Made by a program: the position numbers and the translations under genes. DNA of 22,500 bases from Cryptomeria japonica. Lineage: Eukaryota > Streptophyta > Pinopsida > Cupressales > Cupressaceae. Positions within the stretch are counted from its first letter, which is position 1. Each line of letters begins with the position of its first letter. The stretch spans positions 70,001-92,500 of the forward strand of contig NW_026729153.1 of assembly GCF_030272615.1 (NCBI RefSeq), written 5' to 3'. Below the pieces are notes generated by a model. The model was not told where the DNA came from. It saw only the letters and a list, made by a program, of their open reading frames with translations, and made no database searches. Below are positions 1 through 9,535 of this stretch, in pieces.

Positions 1-100
1 GTTCCGTTTTTTTCACTATCTTTCAAAACGGAAATTTTAAAATCTCCTTTTTTTTTTGCCTTTTCTGGAAATTAGTGAAGGCAGCGCATCAAAGGTGCGC
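1..100 (+). repeat. AT-rich island 1 (full)
   Basis: First of eleven full islands. The order of parts is GTTCCG or ATTCCC, a T-run, CACTATCTTTCAAAACGG, AAATTTTAAAATCTC, a run of 8-10 T, GCCTTTTCTGGAAATTAG, TGAAGGCAGCGCATC, then the GGTGCGC repeats resume. It stands out sharply from the very GC-rich flanks. The role is unknown. Candidates are a DNA-unwinding or replication element, a matrix attachment site, a nucleosome-free spacer, or a T-run block to polymerase. No coding content is seen. Confidence 0.85.
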
Positions 101-495
101 ACCTCGCTGCCCACCTTGGTGTGCTCTGAGGTGCGCACCCGGGAGCGCTACGAAGTGTGCTCCAAGGTGCGGCGTGCACGTTGTCGGAGCCCGGTTTGCC
201 CCGGGTGCGCACCTCGCCTGCACCTTGGCCGGGGTGGGCACCTTGGCTGGGTTTGCCCAGGGTGCGCTCCGAAGCGGGGTTACTGGAGCGCCCCCTCTTT
301 TTTTGTCAGAGCGTTTGGTGGGGTTTCTCGCATTGGCTCTTCCCAGGCCCGGTTGTTGGGTGCGCTCCCACCCTGGCGCGCGCGAAGTTGGAAGTTGGGT
401 TAATTGCCCGGGCGCGCACCTTCGCCAGGGTGGGCACCTTGGTGCGCACACCTTGGCTGGGCTGCGCACCAGGGCGGGCTCAAGATGGCACCAGC
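101..495. repeat. GC-rich palindromic repeats with an 89-bp T-rich insert
   Basis: GGTGCGCACC and GTGCGCTCC-type repeats flank a distinct segment at 267-355. That segment reads GAAGCGGGGTTACTGGAGCG, then CCCCCTC, a T-run and TTGGTGGGGTTTCTCGC. It recurs at 5370-5458, 5802-5890, 7698-7786 and 8167-8255. The block ends with GTTAATTGCCCGG and a stretch reading GCACCAGGGCGGGCTCAAG that precedes most AT-rich islands. No gene is seen. Confidence 0.8.
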
Positions 496-595
496 ATTCC
501 CTTTTTCTCACTATCTTTCAAAACGGAAATTTTAAAATCTCGTTTTTTTTTTGCCTTTTATGGAAATTAGTGAAGGCATCGCATCAAAGGTGCGC
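496..595 (+). repeat. AT-rich island 2 (full, ATTCCC variant)
   Basis: Same element as at 1-100, but it opens with ATTCCCTTTTTCTC, has GCCTTTTATGG in place of GCCTTTTCTGG, and GGCATCGCATC in place of GGCAGCGCATC. These variants are shared with 6031-6130 and 8396-8495, which marks a subfamily. Confidence 0.85.
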
Positions 596-1579
596 ACCTC
601 GCTGCCCACCTTGGTGTGCTCCGAGGTGCCCACCACGGTGCGCAACGCCGGTGCGAACCCGGGAGCGCCCCGATGTGTGCTCCAAGGTGCGGCGTGCACG
701 AAGTCGGACCCCGGTTTGCCCCGGGTGCGCACCTCGCGTGCACCTTGGTGCGCACACCTTGGCTGGGTTGCGCGGCCTGGTGGGCACCATGGTGCGCACC
801 AAGGAGCGCTCCGAAGTGTGCTCCAAGGTGCGGCGTGCACGAAGTCGGAGCCCGGTTTGCCCCGGGTACGCACCTCGCGTGCACCTTCGCCGGGGTGGGC
901 ACCTCGGCTGGGTTGCGCGCCCTGGTGCGCACCAAGGAGCGCTCCGAAGTGTGCTCCAAGGTGCGGCGTGCACGAAGTCGGAGCCCGGTTTGCCCCGGGT
1001 GCGCACCTTCGCCGCGGTGCGCACCATGGCGTGCACGAAGTCGGAGCCCGGTTTGCCCCGGGTGCGCACCTCGCGTGCACCTTCGGCGGGGTTGCGCGCC
1101 CTGGTGGGCACCATGGTGCGCACCAAGGAGCGCTCCGAAGTGTGCTCCAAGGTGCGGCGTGCACGAAGTCGGAGCCCGGTTTGCCCCGGGTGCGCACCTC
1201 GCGTGCACCTTCGGCGGGGTTGCGCGCCCTGGTGGGCACCATGGTGCGCACCAAGGAGCGCTCCGAAGTGTGCTCCAAGGTGCGGCGTGCACGAAGTCGG
1301 AGCCCGGTTTGCCCCGGGTGCGCACCTCGCGTGCACCTTCGCCGCGGTGGGCACCATGGCGTGCACGAAGTCGGAGCCCGGTTTGCCCCGGGTGCGCACC
1401 TCGCGTGCACCTTCGCCGGGGTGGGCACCTCGGCTGGGTTGCGCGCCCTGGTGCGCACCAAGGAGCGCTCCGAAGTGTGCTCCAAGGTGCGGCGTGCACG
1501 AAGTCGGAGCCCGGTTTGCCCCGGGTGCGCACCTCGCGTGCACCTTCGCCAGGGTGGGCACCTCGGTGCGCACACCTTC
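596..1579. repeat. GC-rich palindromic satellite-like array
   Basis: Tandem units of roughly 65-140 bp are built from GGTGCGCACC, AAGGAGCGCTCCGAAGTG, GTGCTCCAAGGTGCGG, CGTGCACGAAGTCGGAGCC and GGTTTGCCCCGGG. GGTGCGCACC, GGAGCGCTCC and CGTGCACG are perfect palindromes, so both strands look alike and lack stop codons. This produces long but meaningless open frames on both strands. CpG density is high, and the alternating purine-pyrimidine GTGCGCAC core is the kind of sequence that can adopt Z-DNA. Confidence 0.85.
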
Positions 1580-1635
1580 TCAATGTTTTCTTGCCTTTTC
1601 TGGAAATTGGTGAAGGCAGCGCATCAAAGGTGCGC
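1580..1635 (+). repeat. AT-rich island 3 (truncated)
   Basis: Only the right half of the element remains: CAATGTTTTC, TTGCCTTTTCTGGAAATTGG, then GTGAAGGCAGCGCATC. The AAAACGG-AAATTTT half and the long T-run are lost. An identical truncated copy lies at 9480-9535. Confidence 0.75.
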
Positions 1636-2263
1636 ACCTCGGTGTGCTCCGAGGTGCGAACCCGAGAGCGCTCCGAGGTGCCCACGAAGTCGAAAGTCGG
1701 GTTAATTGCATTGTTTTCCCCGGGTGCGCTCCGAGGTGCGCAACATCGGCGCGCACCAAGGAGGGCTCCGAAGTGTGCTCCAAGGTGCGCACGATGGCGT
1801 GCACCTCTGGTGCGCACGATTCGGAGCTCGGTTTGACCGGGGTGCGCACACCTTGGCTGGGTTGCGCACCTTTTGTGCGCTCCAAGGTGCGCACGAAGTC
1901 GGAGCTCGGTTTGCCCCGGGTGCGCACCTTCGCCAGGGTGCGCACCTTGATGCGCACGCCTTGGCTGGGCTGCGCACCTTGGTGGGCGCCATGGTGCGCA
2001 CCTTTCGTGCGCTCCAAGGTGCGCACGAAGTCGGAGCTCGGTTTGCCCCGGGTGCGCACCTTGGTGGGCGCCATGGTGCACTCCGAGGTGCCCAAGATTG
2101 GTGCGCACCAAGGAGCGCTCCGAAGTGCGCTCCAAGGTGCGCGCGAAGTCGAAAGTTGGGTTAATTGTCCGGTTTGCCTCGGGTGCGCACCTTGCGTGCA
2201 CCTTCGCCAGGGTGGGCGCCTTGGTGCGCACACCTTGGCTGGGCTGCGCACACCTTGGCACCC
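1636..2263. repeat. Diverged GC-rich repeats nearest the 5S gene
   Basis: This is the same GGTGCGCACC family but a different variant, with GGAGCTCGGTTTGCCCCGGG in place of GGAGCCCGG, and shorter GTGCGCTCCAAGGTGCGCAC units. It contains two GTTAATTG motifs, near 1700 and 2159. No gene is recognised. Confidence 0.75.
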
Positions 2264-2379
2264 GCGTTTCCTTCATTTTAAATTTTTTTTTTTTACAATC
2301 TCTCAAGTGGGAAATTCTATAATCTCAACTTTTTTTGCCTTTTCAGGAAACTTTTGAATGGAGCGCATCATTGGTGCGC
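2264..2379 (+). repeat. AT-rich island 4 (diverged)
   Basis: An old relative of the AT-rich island. It keeps the order CAATCTCTCAAGTGGGAAAT, TATAATCTC, a T-run, GCCTTTTCAGGAAA and GGAGCGCATCA, but many bases differ. It is the island closest to the 5S gene and recurs at 10164-10279. Its divergence suggests it is outside the part of the unit that is actively homogenised. Confidence 0.75.
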
Positions 2380-2782
2380 TCCGAAGTGTGCTCCAAAGCT
2401 CTCTCCAGCTGCGTGCACCTGCCCCGGCCGCGCACCCGGCCCCGCCCAGCTTCGCTCACCTGTCCCGGGCGTCTGGTGCGGAACCTTAGAGTAAGAAACA
2501 TCACCGTGCACCTTGGCCAACGTGCGCGACTCGACCGAGCGCGCACTGGCCGAGGTGCACACCGATTTCACCTGGGTGCGCGCGCAGCACCTCGGGCGCA
2601 CCGGGGTGCGCGCACAACGCCCGGGTTGCACCGTGGCCTGTGTGCTCGGGGCGCCTCGGGTGCGCGCTCGGTGTCGCCCCCGCGCGCGCGGTAGTGCGGG
2701 CAGCGCACCCCGGCCCGGCCCGGCCCCGACGAGAACGCAAACGGGCAAAAGGTTTATTCAAATAGCATTGCGATGCCCGGCG
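2380..2782. other. GC-rich low-copy flank downstream of 5S (copy 1)
   Basis: A very GC-rich stretch rich in GTGCGCG and CCCGGCC but without a clear tandem period. It lies downstream of the 5S gene with respect to 5S transcription. No open frame here looks like a real protein and no RNA gene is recognised. Confidence 0.6.
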
Positions 2783-2795
2783 AAAAACTAAAAAA
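2783..2795 (-). terminator. Pol III terminator of 5S copy 1
   Basis: On the minus strand the mature 5S end (GCACCC) is followed at once by a run of six T (2795-2790) and, two bases later, a run of five T (2787-2783). Runs of four or more T are the standard Pol III stop, so the gene has a main and a back-up terminator. The copy at 10683-10695 is identical. Confidence 0.9.
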
Positions 2796-2913
2796 GGGTG
2801 CAACACCGGGACTTCCCGGGAGGTCACCCATCCCAGTACTACTTCGGCCCAAGCGCGCTTAACTGCGGAGTTCTGATGGGATCCGGTGCACTAACGCTGG
2901 TATGATCGCACCC
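2796..2913 (-). rRNA. 5S rRNA: 5S ribosomal RNA, copy 1
   Basis: A full-length plant 5S rRNA gene of 118 nt, reading GGGTGCGATC at its start and GTTGCACCC at its end. Those ends pair as a nine-pair helix I that includes two G-U pairs. The internal promoter is intact. The RNA is the small structural RNA of the large ribosomal subunit and is made by Pol III with TFIIIA. Compared with copy 2 it differs at nt 70 (A here, G there) and nt 19 (G here, A there). G19 pairs with C59 in helix II, but A70 opposite C105 breaks one helix V pair that is G-C in copy 2. It runs opposite to the Pol I promoters. It may be functional or in early decay; expression cannot be judged from sequence. Confidence 0.96.
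2817..2864 (-). promoter_or_regulatory. Internal control region of 5S copy 1 (A box, IE, C box)
   Basis: Using the usual plant numbering, the A box is nt 50-64 (AGTTAAGCGCGCTTG, 2864-2850). The intermediate element is nt 67-72 (CCGAAG, 2847-2842). The C box is nt 80-97 (GGGATGGGTGACCTCCCG, 2834-2817). These bind TFIIIA/TFIIIC. The A70 change lies inside the intermediate element. Upstream, C is at -1 and C at -12, but the usual TATA-like stretch near -28 is weak (CTAAGTACA). Confidence 0.85.
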
Positions 2914-3300
2914 GTTATGAGCTTGTCGCAGTGTGTACTTAGCAAACCGCGACCCACGTGCGAATCCACCCCGGCCACCCACCCCCGTCGAGGTGCACAC
3001 CCTCCCTCGCGAAGTGCGCCCCGTTCGCCAAGTGTGAGCCCTGCCCGGGTGCGCGCACCTTGCTAGGGCGTCGGGTGTGCACCCGGCCCGGCCTACGTGC
3101 GTGCACCTGTAGGGGGCGTCGTGTGCGTGCAGTGTCCCGTCTGCAACGCGGTGCCCACACACCACCTCGGGCGCAACGACCTGCGCTCACATGTGGGCCG
3201 AGTGCACCTTGGTGCATGTTCGGGGCGCCTCGGGTGCACGCTCGATCTTGCCCCGGTGCACCAAGGCGCTCGGTTTGCCCCGGGTGCGCACTTGGTGCAA
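2914..3300. other. GC-rich low-copy flank upstream of 5S (copy 1)
   Basis: This is the 5' flank of the 5S gene, followed by GC-rich low-copy sequence with scattered GTGCACC and GGTGCGCAC motifs. Apart from the first 50 bases, which should hold the Pol III upstream positions, I see no defined signal and no gene. Confidence 0.6.
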
Positions 3301-3655
3301 GGTGGGCACCCAAAATAGGGATCAAGCACCAAAACACAAGTTTCGGGATGCAAAATGGGACCCAAGGACCACAAATGCGTTCCAAGACCCATGATGGGTC
3401 CACGAGAACAAAAATGTGTTCCGAGACTTAATAAACAAATATTGGGTTTTAGGAGAAGAAACATGCTCTGATGCCCAAAACGAGAATCGACCCCGAAAAG
3501 GCCACAGGCCAAAAGTGGGATGCGAGACAAAAAAAAATGGGACCCGAGGACCAAAATTGGGTTCCCAGGTCGAAGACAGGGCAACCGGACAAGAAACGAC
3601 CTCTAAGGCTCGAAATGAGTCCCGACGACTAAAACTTGACAAGAAGCACCCATCA
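3301..3655. other. Low-copy A-rich segment (copy 1)
   Basis: The only clearly non-tandem stretch of the unit and much less GC-rich than its surroundings. It contains loosely repeated GGGACCCAAGGACC and GGGACCCGAGGACC phrases and A-runs, suggesting a very old degenerate repeat. No start-to-stop frame resembles a known protein. It is identical at 11201-11555. Confidence 0.6.
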
Positions 3656-4168
3656 GGCACCCAACTCGACACCCATGGGATGCCGACCCACCCGGGCTTC
3701 CACCTAGCACACCTTGGCACCCACCCACCCTCGCACCCAACCTCGCACCCAACTTAGCACCTTTGAACCCACATTGGCACTCACCCTGACCCTGGCACCT
3801 TGGAACCCACATTGGCACTCACCTTGACCCTGGCACCCACCTTTGCACTCACCTTGGGACCCACCCTGGCTCCCACCTCGGCACCCACCCAGACACCCAC
3901 CTTGGTTCCTTGGCACCCACCTTGGATCCTTGGCACCCACCCCGACACCCACCTTGGCACGCAACTTGGCTACTTGCCACCCACCTTGGCTCCTTGACGC
4001 CCACCCCGACAACCACCCCGTGACCTACCCTGGCTAGGGTTGGTGCACACCCACCCTGGTGCCCACCTTGGCACCCACCCTATGACCCACCTTGGCACGC
4101 ACCTTAGTACCCACCCCGTTACCCACCCTAGGACCCACCCCGTGACCCACCTTGGCCAGGGTGGGTGC
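3656..4168 (+). repeat. C-rich CACCCACCTTGG minisatellite, truncated copy
   Basis: A degenerate short-period tandem repeat of CACCCACC, TTGGCACCCACC and TGACCCACC words. The plus strand is rich in C and poor in G. It is cut off at 4168, where the GC/AT mosaic begins, whereas the second copy runs on to about 13260. Confidence 0.85.
3720..3738 (-). other. Potential G-quadruplex (copy 1)
   Basis: The plus strand has four CCC runs with spacers TCGCA, A and A. The minus strand therefore reads GGG-TGCGA-GGG-T-GGG-T-GGG, which meets the usual four-tract rule with short loops. The same site is at 11620-11638. Confidence 0.55.
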
Positions 4169-4226
4169 CTTGGTGCGCACAACTTGCCTGGGCTGCACAC
4201 CAGGGCGGGCTCAAGATGGCACCCGC

Positions 4227-4332
4227 GTTCCGTTTTTTTCACTATCTTTCAAAACGGAAATTTTAAAATCTCATTTTTTTCTTTTTTTTGCCTTTTCTGG
4301 AAATTAGTGAAGGCAGCGCATCAAAGGTGCGC
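4227..4332 (+). repeat. AT-rich island 5 (full)
   Basis: Full element with a longer, C-interrupted T-run (TTTTTTTCTTTTTTTT). It lies 59 bp right of the junction at 4168 and is the first island of the mosaic. Confidence 0.85.
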
Positions 4333-4747
4333 AATGCTGGTGCGAACCCGGGAGCGCTCCGATGTGTGCTCCAAGGTGCGGCGTGCACGAAGTCCGAGCC
4401 CGGTTTGCCCCGGGTGCGCACCTCGCGTGCACCTTCGCCGGGGTGAGCACCTTGGCTGGGTTGCGCGCCCTGGTGCGTACCAAGGAGCGCTCTGAAGTGT
4501 GCTCCAAGGTGCGGCGTGCACGAAGTCGGAGCCCGGTTTGCCCCGGGTGTGCACCTCGGGTGCGCACCTCGCGTGCACCTTCGCTGCGGTGGGCACCTTG
4601 GCTGGGTTGCGCGCCTTGGTGGGCACCATGCAGTGCACGAAGTCGGAGCCCGGTTTGCCCCGGGCGCGCACCTCCGCCAGGGTGGGCACCTTGGTGCGCA
4701 CAACTTGCCTGGGCTGCGCATCAGGAAGGGCTCAAGATGGCACCCGC

Positions 4748-4846
4748 GTTCCGTTTTTTTCACTATCTTTCAGAACGGAAATTTTAAAATATCGTTTTTT
4801 TTTGCCTTTTCTGGAAATTAGTGAAGGCAGCGCATCAAAGGTGCGC
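4748..4846 (+). repeat. AT-rich island 6 (full)
   Basis: Full element with CTTTCAGAACGG in place of CTTTCAAAACGG and AAAATATCG in place of AAAATCTCG. The CAGAACGG variant is shared with 6798-6896. Confidence 0.85.
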
Positions 4847-5102
4847 AACGCTGGTGCGAACCTGGGAGCGCTCCGATGTGTGCTCCAAGGTGCGGCGTGC
4901 ACGAAGTCGGAGCCCGGTTTGCCTCGGGTGCGCCCTGGTGGGCACCATGGTGCGCACCAAGGAGCGCTCCGAAGTGTGCTCCAAGGTGCGGCCTGCACGA
5001 AGTCGGAGCCCGGTTTGCCCCGGGTGTGCACCTCGGGTGGGCACCTTGGTGCGCATGCCTTGCCTGGGCTGCGCACCAGGGCGGGCTCAAGATGGCACCC
5101 GC

Positions 5103-5202
5103 GTTCCTTTTTTTTCACTATCTTTCAAAACGGAAATTTTAAAATCTCATTTTTTTTTGCCTTTTTCTGGAAATTAGTGAAGGCAGCGCATCAAAGGTGC
5201 GC
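5103..5202 (+). repeat. AT-rich island 7 (full)
   Basis: Full element with GTTCC followed directly by a T-run (no G) and CTTTTTCTGG. It matches 7431-7530, which belongs to the same 2,328-bp duplication. Confidence 0.85.
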
Positions 5203-5571
5203 ACCTCGCTGCCCACCACGGTGCGCAACGCCGGTGGGCACCCGGGAGTGCTTCGAAGTGTGCTCCAAGGTGCTGCGTGCACGTTGTCGGAGCCCGGTTT
5301 GCCCCGGGTGCGCACCTCGCGTGCACCTTCGTCGGGGTGGGCACCTTGGCTTGGTTTGCCCCGGCTGCGCTCCGAAGCGGGGTTATTGGAGCGCCGCCTC
5401 TTTTTTTGTCGGAGCGTTTGGTGGGGTTTCTCGCATTGGCTCTTCCGAGGCCCGGTTGCCACCCTGGCGCGCACGAAGTCGGAAGTAGGGTTAATTGCCC
5501 GGGTGCGCACCTTTGCCAGGGTGGCACCTTACCTGGGCTGCGCACCAGGGCGGGCTCAAGATGGCACGCGC

Positions 5572-5671
5572 GTTCCGTTTTTTTCACTATCTTTCAAAAC
5601 GGAAATTTTAAAATCTCCTTTTTTTTTTGCCTTTTCTGGAAATTAGTGAAGGCAGCGCATCAAAGGTGCGC
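5572..5671 (+). repeat. AT-rich island 8 (full)
   Basis: Full element matching 1-100 and 7901-8000. The GC-rich flank to its right lacks the 36 bp (CCTCGCTGCCCACC and following) present after the other two. Confidence 0.85.
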
Positions 5672-6030
5672 ACCCGGGAGCGCTACGAAGTGTGCTCCAA
5701 GGTGCGGCGTGCACGTTGTCGGAGCCCGGTTTGCCCCGGGTGCGCACCTCGCCTGCACCTTGGCCGGGGTGGGCACCTTGGCTGGGTTTGCCCAGGGTGC
5801 GCTCCGAAGCGGGGTTACTGGAGCGCCCCCTCTTTTTTTGTCAGAGAGTTTGGTGGGGTTTCTCGCATTGGCTCTTCCCAGGCCCGGTTGTTGGGTGCGC
5901 TCCCACCCTGGCGCGCGCGAAGTTGGAAGTTGGGTTAATTGCCCGGGCGCGCACCTTCGCCAGGGTGGGCACCTTGGTGCGCAAACCTTGGCTGGGCTGC
6001 GCACCAGGGCGGGCTCAAGATGGCACCAGC

Positions 6031-6130
6031 ATTCCCTTTTTCTCACTATCTTTCAAAACGGAAATTTTAAAATCTCGTTTTTTTTTTGCCTTTTATGGAA
6101 ATTAGTGAAGGCATCGCATCAAAGGTGCGC
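6031..6130 (+). repeat. AT-rich island 9 (full, ATTCCC variant)
   Basis: Member of the ATTCCC / CTTTTATGG subfamily with 496-595 and 8396-8495. It sits 459 bp after island 8, against 495 bp in the other two places, the difference being the 36-bp deletion. Confidence 0.85.
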
Positions 6131-6797
6131 ACCTCGCTGCCCACCTTGGTGTGCTCCGAGGTGCCCACCACGGTGCGCAACGCCGGTGCGAACCCGGGAG
6201 CGCCCCGATGTGTGCTCCAAGGTGCGGCGTGCACGAAGTCGGACCCCGGTTTGCCCCGGGTGCGCACCTCGCGTGCACCTTGGTGCGCACACCTTGGCTG
6301 GGTTGCGCGGCCTGGTGGGCACCATGGTGCGCACCAAGGAGCGCTCCGAAGTGTGCTCCAAGGTGCGGCGTGCACGAAGTCGGAGCCCGGTTTGCCCCGG
6401 GTGCGCACCTTCGCCGCGGTGGGCACCATGGCGTGCACGAAGTCGGAGCCCGGTTTGCCCCGGGTGCGCACCTCGCGTGCACCTTCGCCGGGGTGGGCAC
6501 CTCGGCTGGGTTGCGCGCCCTGGTGCGCACCAAGGAGCGCTCTGAAGTGTGCTCCAAGGTGCGGCGTGCACGAAGTCAGAGCCCGGTTTGCCCCGGGTGT
6601 GCACCTCGGGTGCGCACCTCGCGTGCACCTTCGCTGCGGTGGGCACCTTGGCTGGGTTGCGCGCCTTGGTGGGCACCATGCAGTGCACGAAGTCGGAGCC
6701 CGGATTGCCCCGGGCGCGCACCTCCGCCAGGGTGGGCACCTTGGTGCGCACAACTTGCCTGGGCTGCGCACCAGGAAGGGCTCAAGATGGCACCCGC

Positions 6798-6896
6798 GTT
6801 CCGTTTTTTTCACTATCTTTCAGAACGGAAATTTTAAAATCTCGTTTTTTTTTGCCTTTTCTTGAAATTAGTGAAGGCAGCGCATCAAAGGTGCGC
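6798..6896 (+). repeat. AT-rich island 10 (full)
   Basis: Full element of the CAGAACGG type, with CTTTTCTTGAAATTAG (one T for G change). It is paired with 4748-4846 in the 2,050-bp offset duplication. Confidence 0.85.
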
Positions 6897-7430
6897 AACG
6901 CTGGTGCGAACCTGGGAGCGCTCCGATGTGTGCTCCAAGGTGCGGCGTGCACGAAGTCGGACCCCGGTTTGCCCCGGGTGCGCACCTCGCGTGCACCTTG
7001 GTGCGCACACCTTGGCTGGGTTGCGCGCCCTGGTGGGCACCATGGTGCGCACCAAGGAGCGCTCCGAAGTGTGCTCCAAGGTGCGGCGTGCACGAAGTCG
7101 GAGCCCGGTTTGCCCCGGGTGCGCACCTCGCGTGCACCTTCGCCGCGGTGGGCACCATGGCGTGCACGAAGTCGGAGCCCGGTTTGCCCCGGGTGCGCAC
7201 CTCGCGTGCACCTTCGCCGGGGTGGGCACCTTGGTGTGCAGACCTTGGCTGGGTTGCGCGCCCTGGTGGGCACCATGGTGCGCACCAAGGAGCGCTCCGA
7301 AGTGTGCTCCAAGGTGCGGCCTGCACGAAGTCGGAGCCCGGTTTGCCCCGGGTGTGCACCTCGGGTGGGCACCTTGGTGCGCATGCCTTGCCTGGGCTGC
7401 GCACCAGGGCGGGCTCAAGATGGCACCCGC

Positions 7431-7530
7431 GTTCCTTTTTTTTCACTATCTTTCAAAACGGAAATTTTAAAATCTCATTTTTTTTTGCCTTTTTCTGGAA
7501 ATTAGTGAAGGCAGCGCATCAAAGGTGCGC
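7431..7530 (+). repeat. AT-rich island 11 (full)
   Basis: Partner of 5103-5202, sharing the CTTTTTCTGG spelling. Confidence 0.85.
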
Positions 7531-7900
7531 ACCTCGCTGCCCACCACGGTGCGCAACGCCGGTGGGCACCCGGGAGTGCTTCGAAGTGTGCTCCAAGGTG
7601 CTGCGTGCACGTTGTCGGAGCCCGGTTTGCCCCGGGTGCGCACCTCGCGTGCACCTTCGTCGGGGTGGGCACCTTGGCTGGGTTTGCCCCGGCTGCGCTC
7701 CGAAGCGGGGTTATTGGAGCGCCGCCTCTTTTTTTGTCGGAGCGTTTGGTGGGGTTTCTCGCATTGGCTCTTCCGAGGCCCGGTTGCCACCCTGGCGCGC
7801 ACGAAGTCGGAAGTAGGGTTAATTGCCCGGGTGCGCACCTTTGCCAGGGTGGGCACCTTACCTGGGCTGCGCACCAGGGCGGGCTCAAGATGGCACGCGC

Positions 7901-8000
7901 GTTCCGTTTTTTTCACTATCTTTCAAAACGGAAATTTTAAAATCTCCTTTTTTTTTTGCCTTTTCTGGAAATTAGTGAAGGCAGCGCATCAAAGGTGCGC
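7901..8000 (+). repeat. AT-rich island 12 (full)
   Basis: Copy of 1-100 at the start of the second 7.9-kb period. Confidence 0.85.
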
Positions 8001-8395
8001 ACCTCGCTGCCCACCTTGGTGTGCTCTGAGGTGCGCACCCGGGAGCGCTACGAAGTGTGCTCCAAGGTGCGGCGTGCACGTTGTCGGAGCCCGGTTTGCC
8101 CCGGGTGCGCACCTCGCCTGCACCTTGGCCGGGGTGGGCACCTTGGCTGGGTTTGCCCAGGGTGCGCTCCGAAGCGGGGTTACTGGAGCGCCCCCTCTTT
8201 TTTTGTCAGAGCGTTTGGTGGGGTTTCTCGCATTGGCTCTTCCCAGGCCCGGTTGTTGGGTGCGCTCCCACCCTGGCGCGCGCGAAGTTGGAAGTTGGAT
8301 TAATTGCCCGGGCGCGCACCTTCGCCAGGGTGGGCACCTTGGTGCGCACACCTTGGCTGGGCTGCGCACCAGGGCGGGCTCAAGATGGCACCAGC

Positions 8396-8495
8396 ATTCC
8401 CTTTTTCTCACTATCTTTCAAAACGGAAATTTTAAAATCTCGTTTTTTTTTTGCCTTTTATGGAAATTAGTGAAGGCATCGCATCAAAGGTGCGC
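8396..8495 (+). repeat. AT-rich island 13 (full, ATTCCC variant)
   Basis: Copy of 496-595 in the second period. Confidence 0.85.
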
Positions 8496-9479
8496 ACCTC
8501 GCTGCCCACCTTGGTGTGCTCCGAGGTGCCCACCACGGTGCGCAACGCCGGTGCGAACCCGGGAGCGCCCCGATGTGTGCTCCAAGGTGCGGCGTGCACG
8601 AAGTCGGACCCCGGTTTGCCCCGGGTGCGCACCTCGCGTGCACCTTGGTGCGCACACCTTGGCTGGGTTGCGCGGCCTGGTGGGCACCATGGTGCGCACC
8701 AAGGAGCGCTCCGAAGTGTGCTCCAAGGTGCGGCGTGCACGAAGTCGGAGCCCGGTTTGCCCCGGGTACGCACCTCGCGTGCACCTTCGCCGGGGTGGGC
8801 ACCTCGGCTGGGTTGCGCGCCCTGGTGCGCACCAAGGAGCGCTCCGAAGTGTGCTCCAAGGTGCGGCGTGCACGAAGTCGGAGCCCGGTTTGCCCCGGGT
8901 GCGCACCTTCGCCGCGGTGCGCACCATGGCGTGCACGAAGTCGGAGCCCGGTTTGCCCCGGGTGCGCACCTCGCGTGCACCTTCGGCGGGGTTGCGCGCC
9001 CTGGTGGGCACCATGGTGCGCACCAAGGAGCGCTCCGAAGTGTGCTCCAAGGTGCGGCGTGCACGAAGTCGGAGCCCGGTTTGCCCCGGGTGCGCACCTC
9101 GCGTGCACCTTCGGCGGGGTTGCGCGCCCTGGTGGGCACCATGGTGCGCACCAAGGAGCGCTCCGAAGTGTGCTCCAAGGTGCGGCGTGCACGAAGTCGG
9201 AGCCCGGTTTTCCCCGGGTGCGCACCTCGCGTGCACCTTCGCCGCGGTGGGCACCATGGCGTGCACGAAGTCGGAGCCCGGTTTGCCCCGGGTGCGCACC
9301 TCGCGTGCACCTTCGCCGGGGTGGGCACCTCGGCTGGGTTGCGCGCCCTGGTGCGCACCAAGGAGCGCTCCGAAGTGTGCTCCAAGGTGCGGCGTGCACG
9401 AAGTCGGAGCCCGGTTTGCCCCGGGTGCGCACCTCGCGTGCACCTTCGCCAGGGTGGGCACCTCGGTGCGCACACCTTC

Positions 9480-9535
9480 TCAATGTTTTCTTGCCTTTTC
9501 TGGAAATTGGTGAAGGCAGCGCATCAAAGGTGCGC
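9480..9535 (+). repeat. AT-rich island 14 (truncated)
   Basis: Copy of the truncated island at 1580-1635. Confidence 0.75.

Larger units (their letters stand above)
1..7900. repeat. 5S-bearing 7.9-kb tandem unit, copy 1 (left edge cut by window)
   Basis: Bases 1-4168 recur at 7901-12068 with a constant offset of 7,900 bp, so the window holds one whole period and about half of a second. The unit contains, in order, GC-rich palindromic repeats with AT-rich islands, a minus-strand 5S gene, a low-copy segment, part of the C-rich minisatellite, and a 3.7-kb mosaic of the same GC/AT modules. By reading I see seven substitutions across 4,168 bp: positions 399, 1311, 2652, 2774, 2844, 2895 and 3110 in this copy. 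That points to a very recent duplication or strong homogenisation. More units may lie further left, because the window opens inside an AT-rich island. Confidence 0.93.
4169..7900. repeat. Mosaic of GC-rich and AT-rich modules between the two 5S copies
   Basis: A patchwork of internal duplications of the same modules. About 4400-4930 matches 6450-6980 (offset 2,050). 4930-5646 matches 7258-7974 (offset 2,328), so 278 bp are absent from the first copy. 5692-6370 matches 157-835 (offset 5,535), and just before it a 36-bp piece present at 101-136 is missing. Full AT-rich islands are listed separately. The pattern fits repeated unequal exchange between modules. No gene is recognised. Confidence 0.8.

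Noticed and set aside
3133-3204. Zinc-finger-like string CPVC...H...H in a short plus-strand frame beside the 5S gene, which could hint at a retroelement remnant.
   Set aside because: The spacing between the second Cys and first His is about 15 rather than 12 residues, the frame is only 73 codons, and no other element domain is nearby. GC-rich GTGCAC repeats give Cys and His by chance.
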